64,000 nucleotides of DNA from Anaerolineae bacterium (GTDB taxonomy: Bacteria > Chloroflexota > Anaerolineae > Caldilineales > Caldilineaceae), in contig JAUIHI010000003.1 of the NCBI GenBank assembly GCA_030432295.1, positions 310,001 to 374,000 on the forward strand, given 5' to 3'. Each line of letters starts with the position of its first letter. Position 1 is the first letter of the stretch. The position numbers and the translations under genes are program-made. The notes beneath the pieces are model-generated. The model did not search any database. It was not told where the DNA came from and was given only the letters and a program-made list of their open reading frames with translations. Positions 1 to 9,736 of the stretch are shown here, in pieces.

Positions 1-646
1 CGTTGAGCGACTGGCTCACCTGGGCGATCAGACTCATCTGATCCAAGCGGTGGCGGGTGATGCTGAGTTGGTGATGGCGTAGCCCGTTGTCGGTGACAAA
101 CTGAACAAATCGGGTCAGGTCTTGATAGTCGTGATTCAACTCTGCCCATGTGTTGGAGAGGGCCAGGCTGACACCGCCGTGGAGCAGACCGTCAATTTGC
201 AGACGTATGTGCAAAATGGGCATGTCCTCATGGCGGCGGCCAATCCCCAATTCAATCCTGCCCGCTTCCAAAGACTCGAACTCCTGGAGTTTTTGGTCAT
301 GTCCAGACCGCCACGTAGACATAGGCGCATTTTGCAGGGCATCTTCCCAGCGCTCTATACGCTGAAGACGGCTGTCACGAAAATCGCCGACCCGAACAGA
401 GACCTCTGGGACTGATTCGTGGCTGGAGAAGAGCCAGATGCTCACTGCATCCACATCTTGATAGGAGAGCAGAATCTGTGCACAGCGCTGCCAATACTGA
501 TCCGTCTTTCCCTGGTTGAGGAACTGAGTTAGCTGGGATAGATCATCCAATAATTCTGGTGTACGGTCCAGAACAAAGTTGCTGAGGCCGGGGGGCGTTT
601 CTTTTGGGGGATCGTCAGCTTGCGTTGTTTCGTTGGGGTTCGGCAT
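1..646 (-). CDS. GAF-type sensor/regulator, N-terminal part (runs off left edge)
   Basis: An open frame begins at an ATG on the minus strand at 646 and stays open to base 1, so only the first 215 residues are visible. The protein starts MPNPNETTQADDPPKETPPG, a disordered Pro/Asp/Thr leader with no signal peptide. A soluble alpha/beta section of about 170 residues follows, with the feel of a GAF or PAS sensor domain (for example IELGIGRRHEDMPILHIRL, then GGVSLALSN). The visible part ends in a helix, LDQMSLIAQVSQSLN, which closely resembles the helix that opens GAF domains in multi-GAF sensors. The missing C-terminus could be a diguanylate cyclase, histidine kinase or phosphatase; nothing visible decides this. 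The frame is supported by codon use and by a terminator-like hairpin in the gap behind recA. Family placement is inference. Confidence 0.6.
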   Translation of the reverse strand, partial: MPNPNETTQADDPPKETPPGLSNFVLDRTPELLDDLSQLTQFLNQGKTDQYWQRCAQILLSYQDVDAVSIWLFSSHESVPEVSVRVGDFRDSRLQRIERWEDALQNAPMSTWRSGHDQKLQEFESLEAGRIELGIGRRHEDMPILHIRLQIDGLLHGGVSLALSNTWAELNHDYQDLTRFVQFVTDNGLRHHQLSITRHRLDQMSLIAQVSQSLN

Positions 647-821
647 CTGTTAGTGGTCCAATCAACAAGTATTGCACGCTAAATAATACCTGCATAGCGG
701 CAGCTAAGCATCCGTGAAAACATCCAATCCTGCCACAAGCTATGCTCTCTTCGGCTTTCTATGCATGTGTTGACCAAGGCGTGCCATTAACAGTATACCA
801 GCAGGCTGCCCGGAAAGATAG

Positions 822-852
822 AAAGCCGCCAAGAGTATACCCCTGGCGGCTT
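822..852 (-). terminator. hairpin downstream of recA
   Basis: Arms AAGCCGCCA (823-831) and TGGCGGCTT (844-852) form a perfect 9-bp stem with a 12-nt loop. Read on the minus strand the hairpin is followed by TTTCTATCTTT, a weak U-rich tract, so it would end recA transcripts. The rest of the 339-bp gap (647-985) shows no gene. Confidence 0.6.
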
Positions 853-985
853 ACTATTACTATTACGGTGTCACAGGTGACAACAACCTGTGTCGGCGAT
901 TACTTCAATCGGCTATTTCTTTGAAACGCACATCTGCTCACGCTTCCTGTTTCCCGTTATGCAGCTATTGCTACCAGACGCCGGA

Positions 986-2122
<1,137 letters not shown>

Positions 2123-2235
2123 GGGGCGTTTCTCCTGTGTGGATAGGTCTTCTGTGCGCTGAATCGAATGGGATAACCCAGCCAATTATGCGCCGTTGAA
2201 GCGCGTCAGTGGCCTGGTGTCCGTGGAATAGATGA

Positions 2236-2264
2236 ATTATAGAACATCTGTTCCTGGTTGTCAA
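2236..2264 (-). promoter_or_regulatory. recA promoter with LexA (SOS) box in the spacer
   Basis: On the minus strand TTGACA (2259-2264), a 17-nt spacer and TATAAT (2236-2241) give a perfect sigma-70-type consensus. The spacer contains the palindrome GAACAGATGTTC (2242-2253), which fits the GAAC-N4-GTTC LexA box of Gram-positive-type SOS systems. LexA bound here would block polymerase directly. The transcript would have a leader of roughly 105 nt before the recA ATG. Confidence 0.88.
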
Positions 2265-2525
2265 CCACGAATCAAGCCGAATATCGACACCTTCTCTTTT
2301 TTGTTATCGGAAATTTATGCTGCTATAATCCCGTCAATAGGTACTTCCCCAAGACATTTGGCTTGCCGTCTGCTCGACCTAATCCATGCGCTCCCGCATA
2401 GCAAGAGTCGTTGTAGCGATGAGCCATTTAATGATGCATATAGCCTATCCACCATTCATACCATTCGAAGAACCAAACCAGGGCAGTTCAACAGAATCGT
2501 CCCCCACACTGGTCTCCTTTTGCAA

Positions 2526-2861
2526 ATGAGTGTTAATCGACGAAAACTGAATCGAGCCTGGGAAACCCTGCGTGCCTTGCCCGTGCCTGCCATCGCCACC
2601 GACAGGCTTGTGGACCTGCACGACGATCTCGCCTACTACGATACCGCCATCGCGGAAGAGATGCGGGAATATGTGCGCGGGCGCAGAGTCAACCCGGCCC
2701 GTGTGCAGATCGATATGGAGTTGGATGAGACCTTGCGTGCCTTCAAGCCGGAAAACGCAGCCGAAGTTGTCTGCCGCCGCGAACTCTTGCGCTATAAACG
2801 ACGTGTCGACGAAGTGGTACGTGAGTTGATACGGGCCAACCCAGAGGCGCAAAGCAGTTAG
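2526..2861 (+). CDS. small hypothetical protein
   Basis: The product is 111 residues, starting MSVNRRKLNRAWETLRALPV, with no recognised family. It is soluble, charged (many Arg, Glu and Asp) and looks all-helical. The frame is open much further upstream to 2232, but that part overlaps the recA promoter and reads as non-coding, so the inner ATG at 2526 is preferred. The last four bases overlap the 3' end of the convergent tag gene. No function is proposed. Confidence 0.55.
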   Translation: MSVNRRKLNRAWETLRALPVPAIATDRLVDLHDDLAYYDTAIAEEMREYVRGRRVNPARVQIDMELDETLRAFKPENAAEVVCRRELLRYKRRVDEVVRELIRANPEAQSS

Positions 2862-3448
2862 TTTTCCGCTGCGGGTCCCCGGTATTTGAAGCACCCCACC
2901 GTGTGGTCGTCCACCATTCCCACGCTCTGCATAAACGCATAACAGATAGTCGGCCCGACAAAGGTGAAATCGGCTTTGCGCAGGGCTTTGGAAAGGGCGC
3001 GGGCTACGTCCGTTTCGGCGGGAATCGTCTCCGGCGTCAGGGGCACGGCGGGCAACAGTGGCTTGTCGACCACAAAGCGCCAGAGCCAGGCGGAGAATGC
3101 CCCATTCTCTTCCACCAGGCGCAGAAATGCCTTGGCGTTGCGCACGGCTCCCCGCACCTTCAGCCGGTTGCGCACAATTCCGGCATCCCCCAACAGGCTG
3201 GTGATCTTCTTCTCGTCATAGGCCGCAATTTTTGTCGCGTCGAAATTATCGAAGGCCCGCCGGAAGTTCTCCCGCTTGTGCAGAATCGTCCGCCAGGACA
3301 GCCCCGCCTGAAAACATTCCAGCAGCAGCCGTTCAAACAGGTCTCGGTCGTCGTAGACAGGCACACCCCATTCTGTGTCGTGATAGGCCTGCATCAGTTC
3401 GTCGTCCCCAGCCCAGAAGCAGCGGGGAAGGGAATGTGAATTGCTCAT
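2858..3448 (-). CDS. tag: DNA-3-methyladenine glycosylase I
   Basis: The enzyme removes 3-methyladenine from alkylated DNA in base-excision repair. The 196-residue length fits the Tag family. The zinc-binding set is visible: Cys10 in the opening RCFW, His23, and the C-terminal His182/Cys186 in DHTVGCFKY. The HDTEWGVP segment, the SWRTILHKRENFRRAF helix and the NRLKVRGAVRNA stretch are also typical. It lies in a repair-flavoured neighbourhood next to recA but is not in an operon with it. Confidence 0.95.
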   Translation of the reverse strand: MSNSHSLPRCFWAGDDELMQAYHDTEWGVPVYDDRDLFERLLLECFQAGLSWRTILHKRENFRRAFDNFDATKIAAYDEKKITSLLGDAGIVRNRLKVRGAVRNAKAFLRLVEENGAFSAWLWRFVVDKPLLPAVPLTPETIPAETDVARALSKALRKADFTFVGPTICYAFMQSVGMVDDHTVGCFKYRGPAAEN

Positions 3449-3467
3449 CGGCTATTCCTCCGGTTGG

Positions 3468-3580
3468 AAAAGGCAAAAGGCAAAAAGTGAAGGCAAAAGT
3501 CGCTGGGAAATAGGGGAGAACAAAAGGAAATGAGGGAATGCCACTACCACTTTTGCCTTGCCCTTTTGCCTTTTGCCTTC
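3468..3580. repeat. heptamer-run inverted repeat between tag and lysA
   Basis: The left part (3468-3500) is a run of AAAAGGC-like 7-nt words. The right part (3549-3580) is the same word inverted (TTTTGCC). The two runs could fold into a long imperfect hairpin in the gap between lysA and tag, both on the minus strand. The right arm touches the last two bases of lysA. A role as a transcription terminator for lysA is possible. Confidence 0.6.
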
Positions 3581-4889
3581 AAATATCTCTGTCCACCAAA
3601 TCGTCCAGTGTTTCCCGCCGCTGAATCAGCCGAGCCTGGCCCTCTTGCAGCCACAGCACCGCTGGACGCAGCGCGCCGTTGTAATTGCTGGACATCATCA
3701 GGTGATAGGCCCCGCTGACAGGAATGGCGATCAGCTCCCCCGGCTGCACATCGGCCATCGGCAGATTTTCGATCAGCACATCGCCGCTCTCGCAATAGGG
3801 GCCGCCCAGCCAGGCCGGGTCCAGCGCTGGCCGCAGAGGATCTGCGACAGGCAGGGCCGAATAGCGCGCGCCGTAGAGACTGGGCCGGATGTTGTCGGCC
3901 ATCCCCCCATCCAGCAACAGCCAGCGCCGATTGGTCGTTCGTTTGACCGCGCCCACCCGATAGATCGCGATACCCGCTACCGCCACAATACTGCGCCCCG
4001 GCTCCACATGCAGGATCGGCAGGGGCAGGTCGTTGGCTGCGCAGTCCTCGGCCAACTTCCGCGACAGAAAAGCCACGTAATCGTCGATCGACGGATGGGG
4101 CAGATCGTCCTCGTGATAGGGCACGCCCCAGCCACCGCCGGGAGAGAGATAGGCGGGTGTCCAGCCGCTGGCGTCCCGCAGCTCGGCCAGAAGCTCCAAC
4201 ACCCGTTCCAGCGCCGGGCCAATAGGCTCCGGGTCGTGGAAGTGTGACCCCTGATGGAAGTGGACGCCGGTCAGGGGCAGCCCCCGGGTCTGGCAGAGGG
4301 TTACGGCCTGTACTGTTTCGGCAAAGCCCATCCCGAATTTGCTGTCGTCTTGGCCGGTCTGGCGGAAGGCGTGGGTATCCACAGCCAGGCCAGGGCGCAC
4401 CCGCAGCCAGAGGTTAGGGAAGTTGGTCACGCCGTCGGCCAGAGCCGCCAGCCGTTCCAATTCCCAGAGATTGTCCACCACAATTGTGCCTGCGGTTTCC
4501 AGTGCAGCCTGCAAATCTGCATCCGATTTGTTGACGCCGTGGACGAGAATCTGGCTGCGGGGCACGCCGGCTTTGGCTGCAATGTAGAGTTCACCTGCGC
4601 CTGTGCAGTCCACCCACAGGCCGCGTCCGGCAGCCCAGCGGGCCGCGGCCAGATTCATCAGCGCCTTGCCCGCGTAGGTGATGCCTCCCCCGCCGGGATA
4701 GTGGGCGGCCAGGGCAGCCCGGTATTCGTCCACCGCCGCGTCCAGGCTGGATTGGTCGTAGAGGTAGAGCGGCGTGCCGTACTCCTCGGCCAGTTCGGTC
4801 AAATCACACCCGCCGATGGCAAGCCGCTCCATCCCGTCCACCCGGCGGATTTCAGTTGACTTTGGGAAAAGTTGTAGCCGTTTCTGCAT
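3579..4889 (-). CDS. lysA: diaminopimelate decarboxylase
   Basis: LysA is a PLP enzyme that decarboxylates meso-diaminopimelate to L-lysine, the last step of lysine synthesis. The 436-residue protein has the fold-III PLP lysine in TYAGKA (Lys75), the HFHQGSHFHD stretch, the GGGWGVPY phosphate-binding glycine run, EPGRS and the dimer-interface CESGD motif (GGPYCESGD). The ATG at 4889 is kept because the first residues (LFPKSTEI) match the usual N-terminus before the IGGCDLTELA segment, although no clear ribosome site is seen. The nearest neighbour is a DMT exporter 27 bp upstream on the same strand, so the two may be co-transcribed. Confidence 0.95.
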   Translation of the reverse strand: MQKRLQLFPKSTEIRRVDGMERLAIGGCDLTELAEEYGTPLYLYDQSSLDAAVDEYRAALAAHYPGGGGITYAGKALMNLAAARWAAGRGLWVDCTGAGELYIAAKAGVPRSQILVHGVNKSDADLQAALETAGTIVVDNLWELERLAALADGVTNFPNLWLRVRPGLAVDTHAFRQTGQDDSKFGMGFAETVQAVTLCQTRGLPLTGVHFHQGSHFHDPEPIGPALERVLELLAELRDASGWTPAYLSPGGGWGVPYHEDDLPHPSIDDYVAFLSRKLAEDCAANDLPLPILHVEPGRSIVAVAGIAIYRVGAVKRTTNRRWLLLDGGMADNIRPSLYGARYSALPVADPLRPALDPAWLGGPYCESGDVLIENLPMADVQPGELIAIPVSGAYHLMMSSNYNGALRPAVLWLQEGQARLIQRRETLDDLVDRDI

Positions 4890-4916
4890 AGGTTTTCTTT
4901 GTGTTTCTTTGTGGTT

Positions 4917-5771
4917 TTATAGCACAACCAGCACAATCCCGGCCAGGGTGACCAGCGCGCCGATTAGACTGGCAAAGGTGGGCATTTCGTTCAGTAGCAG
5001 GACCCCCAGCACAATCCCGCCGGTCACTTCTTGGGTGGCGACCAGATTGACAACCGTCGCGCTCACCCGTCGCAGGGCCGCGTTGTAGAGAGTGTGGCCC
5101 AGCCCCAATGGCAGCGCGCCCAACGCCACAACACTCAGAATCGCAGGCCAGGAGTAGCCGCCGGGCGAAAAGTTCACAGCGGCCACAGGCAGCAGCCAGA
5201 GCGCGCCTGCGGTGTAGACCGTCCCCGCATAGGCGATCAGCGAAAAGCGCTCCCGCTGGCTGCGTCCGGCCACACTGTAGATGCCAAAACAGAGCGCGCT
5301 GCCCACGGCCAGTCCGTCGCCGATGAGCATCCGGGGCGTCAGCGTCGGCTCGAAACCGGCCAGCACTGCCACCCCGGCCACAGCCACAGCGATTCCGATC
5401 CACTTGCGCAGGGTCAGGCTTTCTTTCAGCACCAGCCAGGAAAAGATGGCAACAAAAATTGGCGCGGTATAGACCAGCGCCAAAGCGTGTGCAATCGTCG
5501 TATATTCCAGGGAGGCAATGTAGAGCGCAAAGTGGAGAGCGGTCACCAGCCCGTAGAAGGCGAAACGACCCCACTCCGAGCGGGCAGGCAGACGCTCCCG
5601 GCGGGCCAGAGCCAAACCGCCAACCAGCAGCGCCGCCACCAGCAATCGCCCCGCGGCAATCTCAAAAGAGGTGAGGCTGCCAGCGGCCCAGCGAATCAGC
5701 ACCGGGCTTGTGCTAAAGAGCAGAACAGCCATCGCCACAAATCCAATGCCACGACGCTCTTCGCTGCTCAC
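4917..5771 (-). CDS. DMT-family (EamA) transporter
   Basis: This is an inner-membrane carrier of the drug/metabolite transporter superfamily, about 284 residues with ten predicted membrane spans in two EamA halves. Examples are the spans around FVAMAVLLFSTSPVLIRWAA, AIFSWLVLKESLTLRKWIGI and the C-terminal LIGALVTLAGIVLVVL. The Glu-rich end of span 4 (LVLKESLT) and the matching LLLNEMPT in the second half are family marks. GTG at 5771 (GAGAG six bases upstream) or TTG at 5777 could start it. The substrate is unknown; its position just upstream of lysA makes amino-acid export a guess only. Confidence 0.85.
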   Translation of the reverse strand: MSSEERRGIGFVAMAVLLFSTSPVLIRWAAGSLTSFEIAAGRLLVAALLVGGLALARRERLPARSEWGRFAFYGLVTALHFALYIASLEYTTIAHALALVYTAPIFVAIFSWLVLKESLTLRKWIGIAVAVAGVAVLAGFEPTLTPRMLIGDGLAVGSALCFGIYSVAGRSQRERFSLIAYAGTVYTAGALWLLPVAAVNFSPGGYSWPAILSVVALGALPLGLGHTLYNAALRRVSATVVNLVATQEVTGGIVLGVLLLNEMPTFASLIGALVTLAGIVLVVL

Positions 5772-5913
5772 GCACAACTCTCGCTATCAGGTGGAGAAAA
5801 CAGAACGCGGATTAGACTGGCTGGGCCGAACGCTGTGGATACAAAACCTGCCTGTCCAAAAATGTATTTTTGGGCGTGGTTCATTGGAAGGGTTCGGCAT
5901 CTTACCAATTCAA

Positions 5914-6002
5914 GACGAGGAGTAGGCACGCCCACGTGCCGGTCGTGGTCGAGTCATCGCCGCACGTGGGCGTGCTCACTCCTCTCGGTGTGCCTACTCG
6001 TC
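5914..6002. repeat. nested inverted-repeat element
   Basis: The outer arms pair GACGAGGAGTAGGCAC (5914-5929) with GTGCCTACTCGTC (5990-6002). An inner pair joins GGCACGCCCACGTGC (5925-5939) with GCACGTGGGCGTGCT (5962-5976). It is non-coding and could be a small MITE-like element or a terminator. The 280-bp gap 5772-6051 holds nothing else that I can support. Confidence 0.6.
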
Positions 6003-6051
6003 ACTATTTGTAAAGCTCTTTTGACGGCACAATGGAACCACGCCTATTTTT

Positions 6052-6180
6052 TTAGATGCCAGGAGCCAGGAGCGCAGCAATCGAGCCAAGCACCATACTG
6101 ACAATAATGAGAAGACTGAGGAAGTAGAAAATCTTCTCGTTGCGTGTGAATTTTTTGCGTTGATTCTTGCTGCGACTCAT
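6052..6180 (-). CDS. 42-residue single-span membrane peptide
   Basis: The peptide starts MSRSKNQRKKFTRNEKIF, a strongly basic head. One hydrophobic span follows (YFLSLLIIVSMVLGSIAALL), then APGI and the stop TAA at 6052. A GGAG lies about nine bases before the ATG at 6180 on the minus strand. The basic head followed by a span predicts an N-in membrane peptide. No homologue is recognised; short proteins of this design are common in the phylum (inference). Confidence 0.6.
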   Translation of the reverse strand: MSRSKNQRKKFTRNEKIFYFLSLLIIVSMVLGSIAALLAPGI

Positions 6181-6277
6181 ACCAAACACTCCATTGAAAA
6201 AAGGTAGACACGAATGTCAGAAGTATAGCATACCGGAAAGGAAAGGGGGAAGTTGGTGCACAAGCTGTTGGCTTGCC

Positions 6278-8629
6278 CTAGGGTTGAACCCGAATCGGGC
6301 CGAGCAAAAAGCGGTCGGCCCCCTCTGCGCCCGTAGCATCCAACAGGCGCAGACGCGCAAAGTCTGGCCAGGGGTAGAGGCCGATCTCAAAGCGGTAGAG
6401 ACCAGTTGGCGCGTCCGGGCTGAGAGTGAAGGTGTGGACGCTCTCGAACACTGGGCCGGGCTGCCAGGTGGATGTGGCCGGCACTGCGCCCACATCCGTG
6501 CCTCCGTGCATTATCAGCCCCTCGTCCAGAATGTGGGCGAAGATTGAATACTCTTTGGCAACGGGGCCACGGGCCTGCCAGTAGAACGTCGCTGTCATCT
6601 CCTCGCCGGGATGTAACACCCTGCGGTCGAAGGCGTAGCCGACCAACGAAATGTTGTCGGCGAAGCGCACGTCGAGGGGATTGGGAAGAACGCCTGTCGG
6701 ACCTTCCAGACTTGCGCTCCCAAAGCGATAGCTGTCGCTGCCCCCTGCCGGGTGGAGAAGGGGGAGGCGCTGCTCTGTCCGGTGATCGTATAGCCCGACT
6801 TCCCAGTGGGCTGTGTTGGGCGTGTAGGCCGTGGCCGGAATCGAAACCGCGTATTCCTCCCACAGCACACCGCCCACCTCCCAGCCGCTGGTAGGGCGCA
6901 GACCGCCGCCGGGGATTGTGTCCAGCTGGGCGATGGTCAACCCGGCCTCGTCCACCAGATGGAGGAAAATGGAATAGTCAGTTGTCACCGGGGCACGGGA
7001 GAGCCAGCCCAGCCGGATTGTGGCAGTGTCGCCGGGGCGCAGATTCTCCGGCCTGGCAGAGGCGGCCACCAGTTCGATCTGCGCGCTCTCCCCACCGAAG
7101 ACGGCCAACGTCTCGCTGGCCTGGGACTGGGGCATCGGCGGTGGGCGATAGGCGGGGCCGATCAGCCAGAAGGGGGTGGCCGCAGACAGGACGAACAGTC
7201 CACCCACAATTCCCCAGCCCAGGCGCGAGCCGATGCGTTTGCCGTAGCCATCTGCTCCCCACACAAAAAGTAGTCCCAGCGCAGCCGCGGCGGGGAAGAA
7301 ATAACGTCCCTGTGCAGCCGGGGCCACCCGCATAAAGTTGAGCCAGGAGAGGACGAGGAGAAAGAGCCAGAGGAGGGGAATAATAGTGAATGGTGAATGG
7401 TGAATAGTGAATTGTGAATAGGGCGTGTCACGACGCAATACGGAATACGCAATACGCAATAGGCCCGCCAGCAGACCCACGGCCAGCAGAATTTCCACCC
7501 CGCGGAGAGCTGTGTAAATCCATTCCGGATAGGGCAGATTGAGCCAGCCGAAGAGACCCCAGAAGGAGCGTTCCAGGCTGCCCAGTTCGCCGACGATCAC
7601 CCGCCAGTCCGCGGGGATGACCCGCAGGAGAATGTTGGCCTCCCAGACATTCCAGGCCAACAGATCGCCGTAGAGCCGCCAGTTGCGCAGATACCACCAG
7701 CCCGCGATGAGTAGCGCTGGGAGACCGGTCCACAGGGCCGCGTTCCACACCAGCCGCCACGAGCGGGTGCGCCCGTTCTCGCGGGCGGCCCAGGCCAGCC
7801 ACAGAATCACCAGCCCGGCCAGGCCAACCAGCGCCAGACTGCTGAGCTTGGCCAGAAGGGCGACGCCAAGGAGCAGGCCGAGGACGGCAAGATGACCGGG
7901 TGAGTGGGTAGTGATTCGATCTGGCACGCCTGTTACTCGAATACTTTTGCCTTCCGCCGGTCTTCCGGCGCTCCTTTCTGCCTTTTGCCTTGTCGCTGCT
8001 TCCACCAACCACCAGATCACCAGCCCGGCCGCGGCGTTGACTGCGTTGTCGTTGCTGGCCGCGGCGCTGATAAAGAGAAATTGGGGGATAAAAGCCACGA
8101 AGGCCGCGCCGAGCAGCGCTTTGCCTTCGCCCAGCAGGACGCGCAGGGTGCGGTAGACAGCGTAGACTGTCACCGCGCCGAGGAAGACGGAGAAGAAGCG
8201 GGCGATGTGCAGGGCCAGAATTGAGCCGTGCCAGGGAAGGTTCTCGTCCGCGTGGTGGATCAGGTAGTTGCGGTTGATGGCCGCGCCGGGCTGGCCGATG
8301 GCCGCGTGGGGATTGGCCCTGGCATAGATTTCGGGGAAATCCGACTGGTTGACTCCAGCCGTGAACAGGGCCCCAGCCAGATAATAGCCCGGAGCCTGCA
8401 CGCCCTGCTGCCGCCACATCGCCTGAGTATTCGGCTCAGAGACGGGCAGGCTGCGCTCTGTCACCAGATGCTGGATAAAGGCAAAATGCCAGATTTCGTC
8501 CGGTGTCTCGAAGGCTGGGGTGATGACGCTGTAGGTGGCGGCGAGGAGGACGAAGACGGCCAGGAGCAGGCGAATGCCCCCAATGCGGAATGCAGAATGT
8601 GGAATGCAGTCGGAGGATCGAGTCTCCAT
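6278..8629 (-). CDS. GT-C-type membrane glycosyltransferase / DUF2142-like protein
   Basis: This is a large polytopic membrane protein of 783 residues. It opens with a span and then TPAFETPDEIWHFAF, the acidic Asp-Glu loop expected of GT-C transferases that use lipid-linked sugars. About ten spans follow to near residue 430, for example LHIARFFSVFLGAVTVYAVY, GLVGLAGLVILWLAW and LFLLVLSWLNFM. The C-terminal half (about 450-783) is soluble and beta-rich, with two repeated segments (DYSIFLHLVDEAG and EYSIFAHILDEG), so it probably faces outward. It is seven bases from an upstream GT2 synthase-type gene, which may supply the lipid-linked sugar. ATG 8629 and GTG 8632 are both possible starts. Runs of 7-nt repeats lie inside the reading frame. 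Confidence 0.75.
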   Translation of the reverse strand: METRSSDCIPHSAFRIGGIRLLLAVFVLLAATYSVITPAFETPDEIWHFAFIQHLVTERSLPVSEPNTQAMWRQQGVQAPGYYLAGALFTAGVNQSDFPEIYARANPHAAIGQPGAAINRNYLIHHADENLPWHGSILALHIARFFSVFLGAVTVYAVYRTLRVLLGEGKALLGAAFVAFIPQFLFISAAASNDNAVNAAAGLVIWWLVEAATRQKAERSAGRPAEGKSIRVTGVPDRITTHSPGHLAVLGLLLGVALLAKLSSLALVGLAGLVILWLAWAARENGRTRSWRLVWNAALWTGLPALLIAGWWYLRNWRLYGDLLAWNVWEANILLRVIPADWRVIVGELGSLERSFWGLFGWLNLPYPEWIYTALRGVEILLAVGLLAGLLRIAYSVLRRDTPYSQFTIHHSPFTIIPLLWLFLLVLSWLNFMRVAPAAQGRYFFPAAAALGLLFVWGADGYGKRIGSRLGWGIVGGLFVLSAATPFWLIGPAYRPPPMPQSQASETLAVFGGESAQIELVAASARPENLRPGDTATIRLGWLSRAPVTTDYSIFLHLVDEAGLTIAQLDTIPGGGLRPTSGWEVGGVLWEEYAVSIPATAYTPNTAHWEVGLYDHRTEQRLPLLHPAGGSDSYRFGSASLEGPTGVLPNPLDVRFADNISLVGYAFDRRVLHPGEEMTATFYWQARGPVAKEYSIFAHILDEGLIMHGGTDVGAVPATSTWQPGPVFESVHTFTLSPDAPTGLYRFEIGLYPWPDFARLRLLDATGAEGADRFLLGPIRVQP
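7385..7461. repeat. two heptamer tandem runs inside a coding frame
   Basis: Five units of NGTGAAT occupy 7385-7419, and four units of CGSAATA occupy 7434-7461. They lie inside the GT-C-type gene and keep its frame open, encoding segments such as QFTIHHSPFTI. A third run (ATGCGGA type) at 8583-8610 encodes part of its N-terminus. Confidence 0.7.
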
Positions 8630-8635
8630 CACTGG

Positions 8636-9523
8636 CTACCCGTTCCGTCTGGGCAATGGCAGCCCGTGACCCTCTGCGTCGTCGCGGCTCTGCGCTAGAC
8701 TTCCTCCCCTTTGCGCCTCTGCCTCTCTGCTTCTCTGCGTTGAGGCTGCTACCTGTGCCCCGTTGGGTTTCCAAAAGAGCAGATAGTAGAGCCAACTGCG
8801 CACGTAGCGGGGCCAGACATCCAGCACCCGGAAGTTGGATTCGCCGTTGGCCCGCACATATTCGTGGGTGGCTACTTCGCCCAGGCGATAGCCCAGGCGC
8901 ACGGTTTTGATGACCATTTCCTGCTCGATCGTCGTGATATTTTCTTGCAATTCCAGGGCCAGGGCCACATCTTTGCGGATAGCCCGAAAGCCGTTCTGAC
9001 AGTCGGTCAGACGCACGTTTTGCGTGTAGTTGACGCTGAGGGTGATAATCTGGCTGCCAAAGAGCCGCACAAACTGCTGAATCGTGGCGTGAAGTTCGTC
9101 GCTGCCCCCCAGCATCCGGGAGCCAGAGACGTGATCCGCGTGGCCGTCGAGGATCGGCTGGACCAGGGCGGGGATATCCCGCGGGTCGTGGCTGCCGTCC
9201 GCGTCGATAAAGACCAGCACATCGCCGGTCGCCCGCTCCATCCCCACCCGGATGGCGTCGCCTTTGCCCTTTGCGTTATCCAGCACAACCGTCGCGCCCA
9301 ACTCCTCGGCAATCTGTCGCGTGTCGTCTGTGCTGTGGCCGTCCACCACCAGCAGTTCGTCGGCAAAGGGCGCGGCCACTTCCAACACCGGGCGCAGGTT
9401 GACCGCTTCGTTGCGGGTGGGCACAATGACCGTCACCCGCCAGGCGCGGTCATCAGACCCCGTGCGGCGAATGGCAGACGGACGCTGGGGATGGGTGTAC
9501 CAGTCAGGCAGGGCAGGGGTCAC
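8636..9523 (-). CDS. family 2 glycosyltransferase (polyprenyl-phosphate sugar synthase type)
   Basis: The enzyme probably moves a sugar from a nucleotide donor to a polyprenyl phosphate on the cytoplasmic face. The GT-A core shows TVIVPTRNEAVNL, ELLVVDGHSTDDT, the DxD-type FIDADGSHDP and the distal HEYVRANGESNFR region, as in dolichol-phosphate mannosyltransferase-like proteins. It starts at GTG 9523 and is 295 residues long. The last 50 residues after LLFWKPNGAQ are low-complexity (Gln/Arg/Glu) and correspond to CTCTGCG-type short repeats in the DNA, so the original gene may have ended earlier. It sits just ahead of the GT-C-type gene and is probably in one operon with it. Confidence 0.85.
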   Translation of the reverse strand: MTPALPDWYTHPQRPSAIRRTGSDDRAWRVTVIVPTRNEAVNLRPVLEVAAPFADELLVVDGHSTDDTRQIAEELGATVVLDNAKGKGDAIRVGMERATGDVLVFIDADGSHDPRDIPALVQPILDGHADHVSGSRMLGGSDELHATIQQFVRLFGSQIITLSVNYTQNVRLTDCQNGFRAIRKDVALALELQENITTIEQEMVIKTVRLGYRLGEVATHEYVRANGESNFRVLDVWPRYVRSWLYYLLFWKPNGAQVAASTQRSREAEAQRGGSLAQSRDDAEGHGLPLPRRNG

Positions 9524-9615
9524 GGGTGGCCTCGGAAAAATGGAACGCGGATGACGCGTAGTGAGCGGATCGGCGCGGATTCATTGATGCGTCCCCTAAC
9601 TTTACCATTTGGCCG

Positions 9616-9648
9616 GGGATCGACAAATAGTCGGGATCGACAAATAGT
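9616..9648. repeat. tandem 16-bp repeat (two copies)
   Basis: GGGATCGACAAATAGT occurs at 9616-9631 and again at 9633-9648. It lies in the divergent gap between the GT2 gene (minus) and the antitoxin-like gene (plus), so it could be an operator. The rest of the gap 9524-9736 shows no gene. Confidence 0.6.
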
Positions 9649-9736
9649 TGGGTGTCGCTTTGCCGCAAAGCAACAGAATGTGCTACGATGCGCGTGTTCA
9701 GTGTAGCGCACAAAAATCTGGATGAGAGGTAGAAAA

